From Treponema sp. J25 (lineage in GTDB: Bacteria; Spirochaetota; Spirochaetia; Treponematales; Breznakiellaceae): a stretch of DNA of 35,501 bases. Positions 26,223 through 34,071 of this stretch are shown here, one piece after another. Below the pieces are notes generated by a model. That model ran no database searches. It was not told the DNA's origin and was given only the letters and a program-made list of their open reading frames with translations. A program made the translations under genes and the position numbers. The stretch covers positions 1 to 35,501 of the forward strand of contig NZ_PTQW01000056.1 of assembly GCF_004343725.1 (NCBI RefSeq), read 5' to 3'. Within the stretch, counting starts at the first letter, position 1, and every line of letters begins with the position of its first letter.

Positions 26223-27109
26223 GTCCCCGGTTCTTCCCATACAAGGGCATGGTAATAGTGAAAGTTTCCCCCTTCCTCTCCATCTACCGAAAGAGAACCC
26301 AGGACCCTCATGGTAAGGGAAGAAAAAAAGGATAATCGCAGACAGGCTAGCAGCGCCGGCAGGCCGCAAATCTCCAGGGGGATAGAACGGACAACCGTGA
26401 GGAGGGCCTCTTCGTTATGGTTTTCCAGGGCGGCAAAGAGGGGGGCGAAGGAACCTTCCTTCAGTTCTTTCTGGGAGCTCGAAAAATTGCAGGAGATAAT
26501 GATAAGCACTTCCCCATTTGTCCCTGCCATGACGAGTTCCAGGGCCCGCTGTAAAGCCAGAATACTTTTCCAGTGGGGAATTTTCCCCGTTAAAACCGGG
26601 ACTATGGGGGTGTCGGGAAAATAATAGGCAATAAAGGGAAGGAGCGGTTCTAAGGAATATTCAGAAAGATGGAGAATATCGTTGGTGGTTACCAGGGTAC
26701 TGGTCGACGCAAATTCTTCTATCCCGTCGGTATCGACCCTTACGGGACCAAGGGGGGTGGTGAAGATATCTGACTCACTGACAAAAATGCCTTCTTCCCT
26801 CGAGTCATGGGAAGGCCCGATGAGAATGATGTGTTGATAGGGCGTAGACCGGGTGTACAAGAAAGCCCGGGAAAGGAGGGGTCCCACGAGGTCCCAGGCC
26901 GCATGGGGAAGGACCATAAGATGGACCTTCCCTGAGGGAAGCTTCTCTTGTCCGGCAACTGGGGTTTGAAGAGGAAGGGAATGTACCAGGAGGGACGACT
27001 GTTCTTGTTCGTAGCCCTGGATTTGGCGCCGGGCTATGTCCTCATCCTGGGGGTACCAAAAATCGGCGAGCAGCATGTCCCGAATTTTTACCGCTGAGGC
27101 TTTTGCCAT
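26219..27109 (-). CDS. Memo-like protein (AmmeMemoRadiSam system protein B family), degenerate
   Basis: The 296-residue product follows the Memo fold in order: WYPQDEDIARRQ near the start, LPHAAWDLVGPL (His69), ILIGPSHDSREEGIFVSESDIFTTPLG (His101), SEYSLEPLLPFI and PIVPVLTGKI. Several conserved metal-pocket residues differ. The usual (S)SDxxHW is SCNFSSS (Asp to Asn208, His to Ser211), and the EHS(I/L)E motif reads EYSLE (His to Tyr151). Memo proteins are metal-dependent and related to LigB dioxygenases; this one may be catalytically altered. No AMMECR1 or radical-SAM partner is adjacent. A strong AAGGAGG lies 21 nt from the ATG, too far for normal initiation unless the hairpin between them folds. 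Confidence 0.78.
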   Translation of the reverse strand: MAKASAVKIRDMLLADFWYPQDEDIARRQIQGYEQEQSSLLVHSLPLQTPVAGQEKLPSGKVHLMVLPHAAWDLVGPLLSRAFLYTRSTPYQHIILIGPSHDSREEGIFVSESDIFTTPLGPVRVDTDGIEEFASTSTLVTTNDILHLSEYSLEPLLPFIAYYFPDTPIVPVLTGKIPHWKSILALQRALELVMAGTNGEVLIIISCNFSSSQKELKEGSFAPLFAALENHNEEALLTVVRSIPLEICGLPALLACLRLSFFSSLTMRVLGSLSVDGEEGGNFHYYHALVWEEPGT

Positions 27110-27137
27110 GGTTCAACTGTAGTCCCGGAACCTCCTT
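27110..27137 (-). promoter_or_regulatory. Displaced Shine-Dalgarno with hairpin spacer before the Memo-like gene
   Basis: On the minus strand AAGGAGG (27137-27131) is followed by GGTTC (27132-27128) and GAACC (27114-27110), which can pair with a 13-nt loop. The ATG comes immediately after the second arm. If the hairpin forms, the ribosome-binding site is brought next to the start codon. There is an in-frame TGA just upstream, so no earlier in-frame start explains the strong site. Confidence 0.35.
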
Positions 27138-27195
27138 TTTGCAAGGCCCTTTGAAATATGCATTTGTAATGACTAGATAAAAACTGTTAAATAGG

Positions 27196-27201
27196 TATAA
27201 T
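27196..27201 (+). promoter_or_regulatory. Consensus -10 box of the cyclase operon, leaderless arrangement
   Basis: A perfect TATAAT (27196-27201) lies seven bases before the ATG at 27209. The expected transcription start is at the start codon itself, and no Shine-Dalgarno sequence exists between. No good -35 is found at 17 bp (CTAGAT), so the promoter may depend on an activator. Confidence 0.5.
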
Positions 27202-27208
27202 TAATTTT

Positions 27209-28867
27209 ATGAGTATCCGGCTTAAAATATTGAGTGTGGTGCTCCCCCTCCTTGTAACGTCGGTGGTGCTCGTCGGAGGAGCTTCCTATTTTCTTGCGGT
27301 CTCTTCGGTAACGGCGGTGGCCTTTGATTTTCTCAGTTTTAAGGCCGAAGAAGTAGAACAGTATGCGGAAAGTCAGTGGAAGCTCCTGGTGGAAAATGGC
27401 AAGGTAGGGGAGCCGGAGATGGAAGCGGCCGCCCAGGCGGCGGTGGTTTCCTTTGCTCGAAGCGTCCTCCGCAGCGATACGGAGGCCATCTGTGCCTTCG
27501 ACAGGGAGGGAAACCTTGCCATGGTGGTGGGACCCCTTTCGTTTAAGCCGGAAGAGCAACGCCTGTTGCAGGACTATGGGGCCCAGCAAAAACGGGGGCT
27601 TGTAAATTTCCTGGCCCAGGATATTAACCGGGTAGCGGTGACCTTTCCTTTTGTTCCCTTTGGGTGGCAGGTCTTTGTATCCGAACAGGAAAGCACCTTT
27701 TACGGCCAGGCCCGCCGGATAGGGCAGTTTTCTGTATATATCTTGGTGGGAGCCCTGGTTGTGGCCAGCGCCCTGTTGTTACTCTTTGCCCGCTTCCTTA
27801 CCCGTCCGATCAGGATAGTGACGGATACCATGCAGTCGATTATTGAAACGAACAATCTTTCGGAGCGGGTTCCGGTCCTCTATCGTGATGAGATTGGTCG
27901 GCTGTCTTACACCTTTAATGTGATGCTCCAGGAACTGGAACAGGCCTATACGCAGATAAAAAAATATGCCTTCGAAGCCGTGGTCGCACAGAAACGGGAA
28001 ACAAAAATTCGCAACATTTTCCAGCTCTACGTTCCCAAGGATGTCATCGACGAAGTCTTCATGAACCCCGAAAAGATGCTCGTGGGGGATAACCGGGACG
28101 TGGCGATCCTTTTCTCGGATATTCGGAGTTTTACCACCATTTCGGAGAAAATGGCCCCCGATGAACTAGTGAATTCCTTAAACCGCTATTTTTCAATAAT
28201 GGTGGATGTCATCATGGGAAAAAATGGGGTGGTGGATAAGTACATCGGGGATGCGATTATGGCGGTGTTCGGTGCCCCCGTAAAACATGGCAATGATGCC
28301 CTGGATTCGGTCCTTGCGGGCCTTGGTATGATCGACGCCCTTTCTATTTTTAACGCGGAACAGAAAAAATTAGGGGGCCCCGAGTTCCAGATTGGCGTGG
28401 GAATTAACTATGGCATTGTAACGGTGGGAAACATTGGCTGTGAAAAAAAGATGAACTATACCGTCATTGGGGATACGGTAAACCTGGCAAGCCGCCTTGA
28501 GGGGCTTACCAAGAAGTATCACCAGCCGATTCTCTTTTCCCAGTCGGTCTATGAACAGGTGAAGGACCAGGTCCTCTGTAGAACCGTGGACAAGGTGGCT
28601 GTAAAGGGAAAGACCATTGGGGTGCCCATTTATACCAGCCGCACCCGCATAACTGAAAAAGAAACCGAAGGGTGGTATATTCATGAGCAGGCCCTGGGAC
28701 TCTACTATGAACGGGATTTCTCGGGCGCCCGGGGACTCTTTGAGCGGGTCCTGAGCCTTATTCCGGAGGATCCCCTGGCAAAGGAATACATCCAGCGCTG
28801 TGGGGTCTATGAGAAGAGCCCACCACCCCCAGAATGGGATGGGGTTGAGGTGATGACCGAAAAATGA
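27209..28867 (+). CDS. Membrane class III adenylate cyclase with HAMP domain
   Basis: The 552-residue protein has TM1 (about 8-32), an extracytoplasmic sensor (about 33-172), TM2 (about 174-196), a HAMP domain (about 197-250) with RPIRIVTDTM and YRDEIGRLSYTFNVML, and a class III cyclase domain (about 285-470). The metal aspartates are Asp304 (FSDIRSFT) and Asp348 (YIGDAIMA). The adenine-specifying Lys344 precedes the latter, and GDTVNLASR carries the transition-state Asn425 and Arg429. All catalytic residues are present, so cAMP synthesis is expected. A C-terminal TPR-like helix pair (about 490-535) and a Pro-rich tail follow. It leads the outer-membrane/lipoprotein cluster, with an ATGA overlap to the next gene. 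Confidence 0.9.
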   Translation: MSIRLKILSVVLPLLVTSVVLVGGASYFLAVSSVTAVAFDFLSFKAEEVEQYAESQWKLLVENGKVGEPEMEAAAQAAVVSFARSVLRSDTEAICAFDREGNLAMVVGPLSFKPEEQRLLQDYGAQQKRGLVNFLAQDINRVAVTFPFVPFGWQVFVSEQESTFYGQARRIGQFSVYILVGALVVASALLLLFARFLTRPIRIVTDTMQSIIETNNLSERVPVLYRDEIGRLSYTFNVMLQELEQAYTQIKKYAFEAVVAQKRETKIRNIFQLYVPKDVIDEVFMNPEKMLVGDNRDVAILFSDIRSFTTISEKMAPDELVNSLNRYFSIMVDVIMGKNGVVDKYIGDAIMAVFGAPVKHGNDALDSVLAGLGMIDALSIFNAEQKKLGGPEFQIGVGINYGIVTVGNIGCEKKMNYTVIGDTVNLASRLEGLTKKYHQPILFSQSVYEQVKDQVLCRTVDKVAVKGKTIGVPIYTSRTRITEKETEGWYIHEQALGLYYERDFSGARGLFERVLSLIPEDPLAKEYIQRCGVYEKSPPPPEWDGVEVMTEK

Positions 28868-29592
28868 GAAGCCGTATGCGGGTACCGAAATCCCTCAGAA
28901 CACCCCTGGTGGCAGGAATGGTCTGGTTCCTTCTGGTTTTTAATGGGAAGCCAGCCCTGGGGGAAGAACATCCTGAAGAAACTGAAAAGCTCCGATATAC
29001 CTCCTGGGGAATCCTGTACGGATGGACCAATTCTGGGGAAGAGGCGAAGGACCGCGCGAAAGATGCAATCGACGAATATACCTCGATGCTCCTTTCTTCT
29101 CTAAAATATGCTCTTCGGCAGGAGGGCTTTGAAATTTCCTTCCAGGAAGAACTAAAGGGTTCTCGGGCCGCTGCTGGCCCGGTCTTATCAGAAGAAGGGG
29201 GACTCTCCTCTGTGCTCTATGGGTTTGAAAGGGCCCAGGAAACAAAGAGTCGCTGGCTTGTGGTGGTCCGGACCTACCGGGAAAGAACCCGTTTTAGCTG
29301 GTACATGGGTATCTACGATGGGCTTTCGCAGAGTCTTGTCGTTTCGGACAGTTCCTTCCTTTTCCCGGGCCTCTCGGCCTTACCACAGTTGGATGAAACA
29401 GTGGGGCGTATCCTGGCCAGCTGGAAGGAAAAACAAAAAGAGCCGATAAAGCCGATAGAGGTAGTGGAACATCGTCAGCTTTTTAAGGGAACCCAGCAGG
29501 GCATTTCGGTATTTTTTGGGGACTCTGCCCAGGGTGTGGCGGTGGGAACTCTGGAGGGGGGGGATGGTGCTCGCCCCCTATGTTCCCTTTGA
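28864..29592 (+). CDS. Exported PEGA/outer-membrane protein, N-terminal part (frame broken at poly-G)
   Basis: The 242-residue frame starts with a signal peptide (hydrophobic about 14-31, cleavage near ALG/EE) and a helical domain (about 45-190) that I do not recognise. It then enters a PEGA-like beta segment (HRQLFKGTQQGISVFFGDSA, then GVAVGTLEGG). At an 8-G run (29556-29563) the frame diverges and a short junk tail (DGARPLCSL) ends it. Removing one G joins TLEGG directly to MVLAPYVPFEAEKPVPITLE in the next frame, giving one continuous protein of about 435 residues up to 30172. The interruption is either a phase-variable switch or a sequencing or assembly error. It overlaps the cyclase stop by ATGA. 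Confidence 0.7.
   Translation: MRSRMRVPKSLRTPLVAGMVWFLLVFNGKPALGEEHPEETEKLRYTSWGILYGWTNSGEEAKDRAKDAIDEYTSMLLSSLKYALRQEGFEISFQEELKGSRAAAGPVLSEEGGLSSVLYGFERAQETKSRWLVVVRTYRERTRFSWYMGIYDGLSQSLVVSDSSFLFPGLSALPQLDETVGRILASWKEKQKEPIKPIEVVEHRQLFKGTQQGISVFFGDSAQGVAVGTLEGGDGARPLCSL
29556..29563 (+). repeat. Homopolymeric G8 tract at a frame break
   Basis: Eight consecutive Gs sit exactly where the reading frame of the surrounding outer-membrane protein gene shifts. With eight Gs translation ends nine codons later; with seven it continues for about 200 codons. Poly-G tracts of this length are known contingency sites in Treponema pallidum. Confidence 0.8.
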
Positions 29593-30172
29593 GGCAGAAA
29601 AACCCGTGCCCATTACCCTTGAAAAAGAGGGCTACTGGCCCAAAGAACTGGTACTCCCCAGGGGAATTACGAGAGAGCCCTTTCTTCTTCCGGAGTTACA
29701 CAAAAAAACAACCCAGGCCTGGTGGGCTTCTGTCACCCTTACCCGTCTTATGGGGGCAGAACTGGGGATGCGCTGGTATCCTTTCCCGGACCGCTTTTTC
29801 CTTTCCCTTTCGGATGCCCTCTGGATGAATCATACCTTTCAAGAGGGATCCTATCCGGTGTTCCATACGGAAGTCCGGGGCGAACTGGGGGTATACCTGC
29901 AACGAAGGGTGGACGACCCCTTCCGGATTGCTCTGGGCATGGCCCTGGGGGGTATCTACACCTGGGTGCCTGGCCTGGCAGGCGAAATAGGCCGCCTGGA
30001 CCTGGTGACGGATATCCTCTGGGTGGGCTTTGAGTACCATTTCCCTACCTGGGCGGTGTTCATTAAGAATCGCTTCCCCTTTGCCTGGGGAACGGGGTAC
30101 CTGGACCGGGCCTGGATGGAAATCCCTAACATGGGGCCCCAATTCTGGACCCTGGGGGTGCTGATAAAATGA
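29564..30172 (+). CDS. Exported PEGA/outer-membrane protein, C-terminal beta-barrel part
   Basis: This is the continuation of the preceding frame after the 8-G tract. It finishes the PEGA-like module (KPVPITLEKEGYWPKELVLP), then has about 150 residues of amphipathic strands rich in Trp/Tyr/Phe (GAELGMRWYPFPDRFFLSLS, VGFEYHFPTWAVFIKNRF), typical of a small outer-membrane barrel of 8-10 strands. An ATG directly after the G run (29564) has GGAGGGGGGG in front of it, so separate translation is conceivable. On its own it would lack a signal peptide, so it was probably made as part of the full-length protein. It is coupled to the next lipoprotein gene by ATGA. The frame remains open upstream to about 29516. 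Confidence 0.65.
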   Translation: MVLAPYVPFEAEKPVPITLEKEGYWPKELVLPRGITREPFLLPELHKKTTQAWWASVTLTRLMGAELGMRWYPFPDRFFLSLSDALWMNHTFQEGSYPVFHTEVRGELGVYLQRRVDDPFRIALGMALGGIYTWVPGLAGEIGRLDLVTDILWVGFEYHFPTWAVFIKNRFPFAWGTGYLDRAWMEIPNMGPQFWTLGVLIK

Positions 30173-31173
30173 AGATGAAGCAGTATCGCTGGCCCCTGGC
30201 CGGCCAGTCCTCCCTCTTGCTTGTCCTTTTTGCGTTTACCCTTTCCTGTGAACTCCTTAAACTGGATGTGTTCCCTTCCTACCTGGGGAATAGCCAGGGC
30301 CTGGTCCAGCTTGATTCCTACCTGCAGGCCGCGGGGGCCGACCCTTCCCTGGGAGATCTGGGGTTCATGGTCTTTCTGGATGGCGCCTACCAGGGGACTT
30401 CCTATCGGTACCTCGGCCTAGTCTGGCATCAGGTTTCGGCGGGACCCCTGCTCCTCTTTTTTGATGGGGATACCCTGGCCTTCCGGAAGAGCCTGGCGAA
30501 CCTGCCCGCCGGGGCCTACCTGGGGATTACCGCCGATGGCCGCCTTATCAGCGGAGGGCCCATTTCTGAGACTTCTCCTTACATCTTGATAGATCCCCGT
30601 TCTCTCCAAGAAGATCCATTGAGTAATTCCTTCTCTTCTGGTTCTTCCTTTTCCCGGGCCTGGGTGGTGGTGGCCCCCGATTCGGGAACTCCCAAAATCT
30701 ACCTGGTGAGTTCGAATACTAATACTCTCTGGTATTGCGACTTTAGTGATGTGGATACTAAGACTTTAGGCTCCGTCTCCGCGGCCTTTTATCTTGTGGA
30801 CCTCCTCAAGGTGGGCGATACCCTCTGGTTTCTTATCAAAAATGAAACGGATAAGACGGTAAGCCCCTATGGGGTTTCCAATTTTTCTTCGTTTGGTTTT
30901 CAGTCGGCCTATGGCTCACCAACGGCGCCGCTTCCCCGCATTCCCCTGGGGAACGATGGTCGCGCCTGGATAAGCCCCGGTGGAGTGATTACGGTGCAGC
31001 ACGATGATGGGGTGCGGCTCTCCCGCTATTCCTTAGACGAAGGTTCCAAGCTCGATGAGTTTGCTATGCCTAATCTTAAGGATGGGGTTTTTGCCTTTGC
31101 CGCCGATGGCAGGCGCTGGGCCTGCTATGACCGGAACCGGCGGCGGCTTTATCTTTTGCGGACCTGGTGGTAA
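30169..31173 (+). CDS. Lipoprotein of unknown function, partner of the upstream barrel protein
   Basis: A 334-residue product with a hydrophobic signal (about 14-26) and a relaxed spirochaetal lipobox TLSC, giving a lipidated Cys27. The mature part is beta-rich with repeated aspartate-glycine turns (FFDGDTLAFRK, ITADGRLISGG, AFAADGRRWACYD), resembling a propeller-like or repeat fold, though no family is assigned. It overlaps the barrel gene by ATGA. It probably sits at the outer membrane beside that barrel, judged by genetic coupling only. Confidence 0.62.
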   Translation: MKMKQYRWPLAGQSSLLLVLFAFTLSCELLKLDVFPSYLGNSQGLVQLDSYLQAAGADPSLGDLGFMVFLDGAYQGTSYRYLGLVWHQVSAGPLLLFFDGDTLAFRKSLANLPAGAYLGITADGRLISGGPISETSPYILIDPRSLQEDPLSNSFSSGSSFSRAWVVVAPDSGTPKIYLVSSNTNTLWYCDFSDVDTKTLGSVSAAFYLVDLLKVGDTLWFLIKNETDKTVSPYGVSNFSSFGFQSAYGSPTAPLPRIPLGNDGRAWISPGGVITVQHDDGVRLSRYSLDEGSKLDEFAMPNLKDGVFAFAADGRRWACYDRNRRRLYLLRTWW

Positions 31174-31175
31174 CC

Positions 31176-32726
31176 ATGACGATACGAATACGCGGATGGC
31201 AACAGGGAACACGGCTCTGGATACTCCGGGGACTGCTGGTGCTTCTGGTCTACCTTGGTGGTGGTCCCGGGCTGGGCGCCCAGAACCTGGACCTGCCGGA
31301 GGATAGAAAGAAAGATGCTTCCCCGGCGAGTCTCCTCCTTGTGGTATCCCTGGAGGTGCAAGAGGGCGTTCAGAGAGCCGGGGCGGTTTTGCCCTCCTTC
31401 TGGGAAGAATCCCTTGCGGCGAGCCTTGCCTCCCTGCCACAGGTCGGGGCGGTGTTCCAGGGCCAGCTCTTACGGGGGTCGGAAGAAATCTATGGGCACC
31501 CCGGGGAAGTCGGCCCGGCCTCTAAAGCCCAGGGGCAAGGGGATGCCGGCTCCGCCGGGGCTTCTTTGACGCCCTCGCCGGCAGGGCAAGAAGGACCCAC
31601 TGCGGGGGGCGGCCCAGGGGGGACTGCTCCAGAGGCCCTTTCCACGGAAGCAAAGAGCCCATCTTTGCCAGCCCAGGTTTCTCCCACAGAAAAGGAAAAT
31701 GTGCTCCTTCGCTGGGCCGCCCCCCGGAACTACGACTACCTGGTAAGCGGTTCCATTAGCCTGGCTTCCCCTTCTTCCCCGCGGGGCGGGGAAGGGGCAG
31801 GAACTCCTTCTTCTAAAGAAGGAGCCCGGGTTTTTGTTCGTCTTTCCCTGCGGGATGTGATCAGCCTGAAGATTATCCATACCCTGGAGTGGAACGCTCC
31901 CTTCCCGAGCGAAGCAGAACTCCTTCAGACCTTCTGGCTCCCCCTCCTGGATGCGGTATCTTCCCTATCGTCCACCGATTACGTCACATCCCTGACCATC
32001 CAGGGGCTTCCGGGCACCCGGGTCCGGGGTTTTACGGAAAAACCTGTCATTATTCCCGAAGAGGGAACTGCGGTGGTTCAGGTGCCTAAGTTACACAGCT
32101 TTTCCTGGCATGCGACAACCCCGGGGCATGAGGATCTCTCTGGTTCCTGGCTTACCATGAACGAGGAGGAAACCCTGGCGCTTTCGCCTCTTCCTCTTCT
32201 CCGGAACACCCTGGAGTGGGGTATGCTCCGGGGGCAGTTTGGAGATTTTTGGCTCGGGCGTTACTTCTTCCAGAACCGGCTCCACCTGAAAATTGGGGCA
32301 GAACAGTACATCGTGGGGTTCTACTTCCCCTCTATCTGGGAGAGTAGTGACGTTTCCATGACGATTTCCCTGCCTATGATTCTTCCGGGCCTGGTAGGAG
32401 AGTGGTACTTTGGGGAGAATCACCAGTTTATCCGTCCCTATGTGGCCCTGGGGGCCCTGCTCCGGTTGAACCTGGACCAGGCAGCCCTGGATCCGGTGGC
32501 GCCCCTCATCGTGCTGGGGCGGGGGGGCCTTCTCTGGCGGGTAAATCGTCAGTGGTCTTTTTTGGGAGAGCTGGGGGTGGATTGGTATCCCTTTGCGGAT
32601 GGGCTGCTCCTTGTGGCAAACCAGAAAACGCAGTCGGAAGGGAGTTCACCGTTCTTTTTGTACAGCGATCGCTGGTACCTGGATCTCTTTGTCTTTCGTT
32701 GTGGGGTAAGAATTAGTTATGAGTAA
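31176..32726 (+). CDS. Exported PEGA-like/outer-membrane barrel protein with low-complexity linker
   Basis: I chose ATG 31176 (GGTGG lies six bases upstream); a GTG at 31167 would add three residues. The 516-residue product has a signal peptide cleaved near GLGA/QN. A helical domain (about 45-105) is followed by a Gly/Pro/Ala/Ser-rich linker (about 110-175), beta strands, and a PEGA-like part with GTRVRGFTEKPVIIPEEGTA. The C-terminal barrel (about 340-516) carries LGVDWYPFADGLLLV, which parallels LGMRWYPFPDRFFLS in the upstream barrel protein, so the two are probably distant paralogues. A 7-G run lies in the barrel part (32521-32527). The gene overlaps the preceding lipoprotein only with the GTG start, and the next gene by 8 bp. 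Confidence 0.62.
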   Translation: MTIRIRGWQQGTRLWILRGLLVLLVYLGGGPGLGAQNLDLPEDRKKDASPASLLLVVSLEVQEGVQRAGAVLPSFWEESLAASLASLPQVGAVFQGQLLRGSEEIYGHPGEVGPASKAQGQGDAGSAGASLTPSPAGQEGPTAGGGPGGTAPEALSTEAKSPSLPAQVSPTEKENVLLRWAAPRNYDYLVSGSISLASPSSPRGGEGAGTPSSKEGARVFVRLSLRDVISLKIIHTLEWNAPFPSEAELLQTFWLPLLDAVSSLSSTDYVTSLTIQGLPGTRVRGFTEKPVIIPEEGTAVVQVPKLHSFSWHATTPGHEDLSGSWLTMNEEETLALSPLPLLRNTLEWGMLRGQFGDFWLGRYFFQNRLHLKIGAEQYIVGFYFPSIWESSDVSMTISLPMILPGLVGEWYFGENHQFIRPYVALGALLRLNLDQAALDPVAPLIVLGRGGLLWRVNRQWSFLGELGVDWYPFADGLLLVANQKTQSEGSSPFFLYSDRWYLDLFVFRCGVRISYE

Positions 32727-33942
32727 GAACGCTGCCACATTCCGGAGACCCTGTGGCCTCCGCAGTCATATCTTTACACCTGAGGACGCCCGGCGGGAAC
32801 TTACCCTCTATCTCCCGGCTGCCTGCCGGGTGGGCCGGGGGCTTTCGGAGTATATTCTTACGACCCTCTTGTTTGGCTTTGGCCTTCTTGCTTCTTCCTG
32901 CTGGCATCCCCCCTTTGATCCTGCCGTAAGCGCCTCTGCGTGGGCCGTGGAAAAACTCGGGAATCCCGTGGCGGAGTACACCCTCTATGGAGCCTATGGG
33001 ACGGCAAATGGCTTTTTCTGGCCCGCCAAGGATGGCACCACCTTTTATCTTAATACGGGTCTCTGGGTGTGGGAGGAAAATAACCGGCTGCGGATTGGCT
33101 ATCTTTCAAGCCTGGCCTCTGGCATGGTTGTAGGGAACTCTTTCTTTTCAGAGTTACCCTTCTATAAAGGAGAGCGCCCCTGGCTCCTCCAGTATGGAGC
33201 AAATGGAATGGTGTATGGGGGGGACCCTCAGAATCTCCGAATTGTGCAGGCAATCCCCAATGACCCGTGCAACCAATATATTCCTTCTGTTGATGGGAGC
33301 TTTATTAGCATAGGCTTTGGGAGTCTCATGAATAGTACCGATAACGTAGAGCAGGTCTATATCGCTTCCTGGTGGCGCAATACTTCTGGGAATCCAGGGA
33401 TAGATGTCTATGCCTACAAGGCCGGAGATTCCTTCCCACCATCCAACCCCACAAAATACACCCTTCGCCCGCCGCGGGAATTGCCGGAAGGTTCCTTCTG
33501 GGTCGGTAAGTATCCCTATGATGAGAATACCGCGGGACCGGTCTATGTTTCCTACCAGGTTCGGGGGACCGGTACCTTCGTTACCTACAAATGGAATGAT
33601 TCTGGAAATAGCAGTGAAGACCCCTATAAACTCCCCATCCCCAACCGGATTACCCGGATACTTTCCACCGGGGACCTGGTGGCCGAGCTTGATACCAAGA
33701 TGTTTGTCTATAGCCCCGAGGGGAACCTGAAATACGTAATTCCCACCGGTTCCTGCCGGTTTATCCACGAGGTGTGGGTCAACGATGGTCTTGGTGGGGG
33801 TGGGCACCCGGAAATGCTCTTTAGCCGCTTGATTCGATGGAAGCTAAGCTCCTGGGAACAACAGCAGTATGGGGCCTATTGGAAGTACCAGGTAAGCCTG
33901 TACCGCATTCCCACGGCGGAGCTCTATCGCCTGGCAGAGTAA
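32719..33942 (+). CDS. Lipoprotein of unknown function, partner of the second barrel protein
   Basis: The 407-residue product has its hydrophobic signal only at residues about 45-60, ending in a lipobox-like LLASSC, so the first 43 residues form an unusually long n-region. The true start may be the GTG at 32830, which would give a normal-length signal, but its ribosome-binding site is weak. The mature part is rich in Tyr/Trp/Gly strands (LYGAYGTANGFFWP, YLNTGLWVWEENNRLRIGYL) and ends in YRIPTAELYRLAE. Like the lipoprotein before it, it follows a barrel gene with overlapping reading frames. I recognise no family. Confidence 0.6.
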   Translation: MSKNAATFRRPCGLRSHIFTPEDARRELTLYLPAACRVGRGLSEYILTTLLFGFGLLASSCWHPPFDPAVSASAWAVEKLGNPVAEYTLYGAYGTANGFFWPAKDGTTFYLNTGLWVWEENNRLRIGYLSSLASGMVVGNSFFSELPFYKGERPWLLQYGANGMVYGGDPQNLRIVQAIPNDPCNQYIPSVDGSFISIGFGSLMNSTDNVEQVYIASWWRNTSGNPGIDVYAYKAGDSFPPSNPTKYTLRPPRELPEGSFWVGKYPYDENTAGPVYVSYQVRGTGTFVTYKWNDSGNSSEDPYKLPIPNRITRILSTGDLVAELDTKMFVYSPEGNLKYVIPTGSCRFIHEVWVNDGLGGGGHPEMLFSRLIRWKLSSWEQQQYGAYWKYQVSLYRIPTAELYRLAE

Positions 33943-34071
33943 AGAAAGCGCCCCCACAGGCACAGAAGTGCCCCCATCTATACTCTCGAAAAGGGTCCCT
34001 CTACAGAAAGAAAAAAGAAGGTCTTCTAAGCCGCGAAAAGTGCCGGAAATACTTGCGGAATCACCTGAGCC
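33943..34071. other. Convergent intergenic gap without recognisable feature
   Basis: The 129 bp between the convergent lipoprotein and membrane-protein genes contain short repeats of a GCCCCCA-like motif but no terminator stem with a T run, promoter or small reading frame that I can support. Confidence 0.5.
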
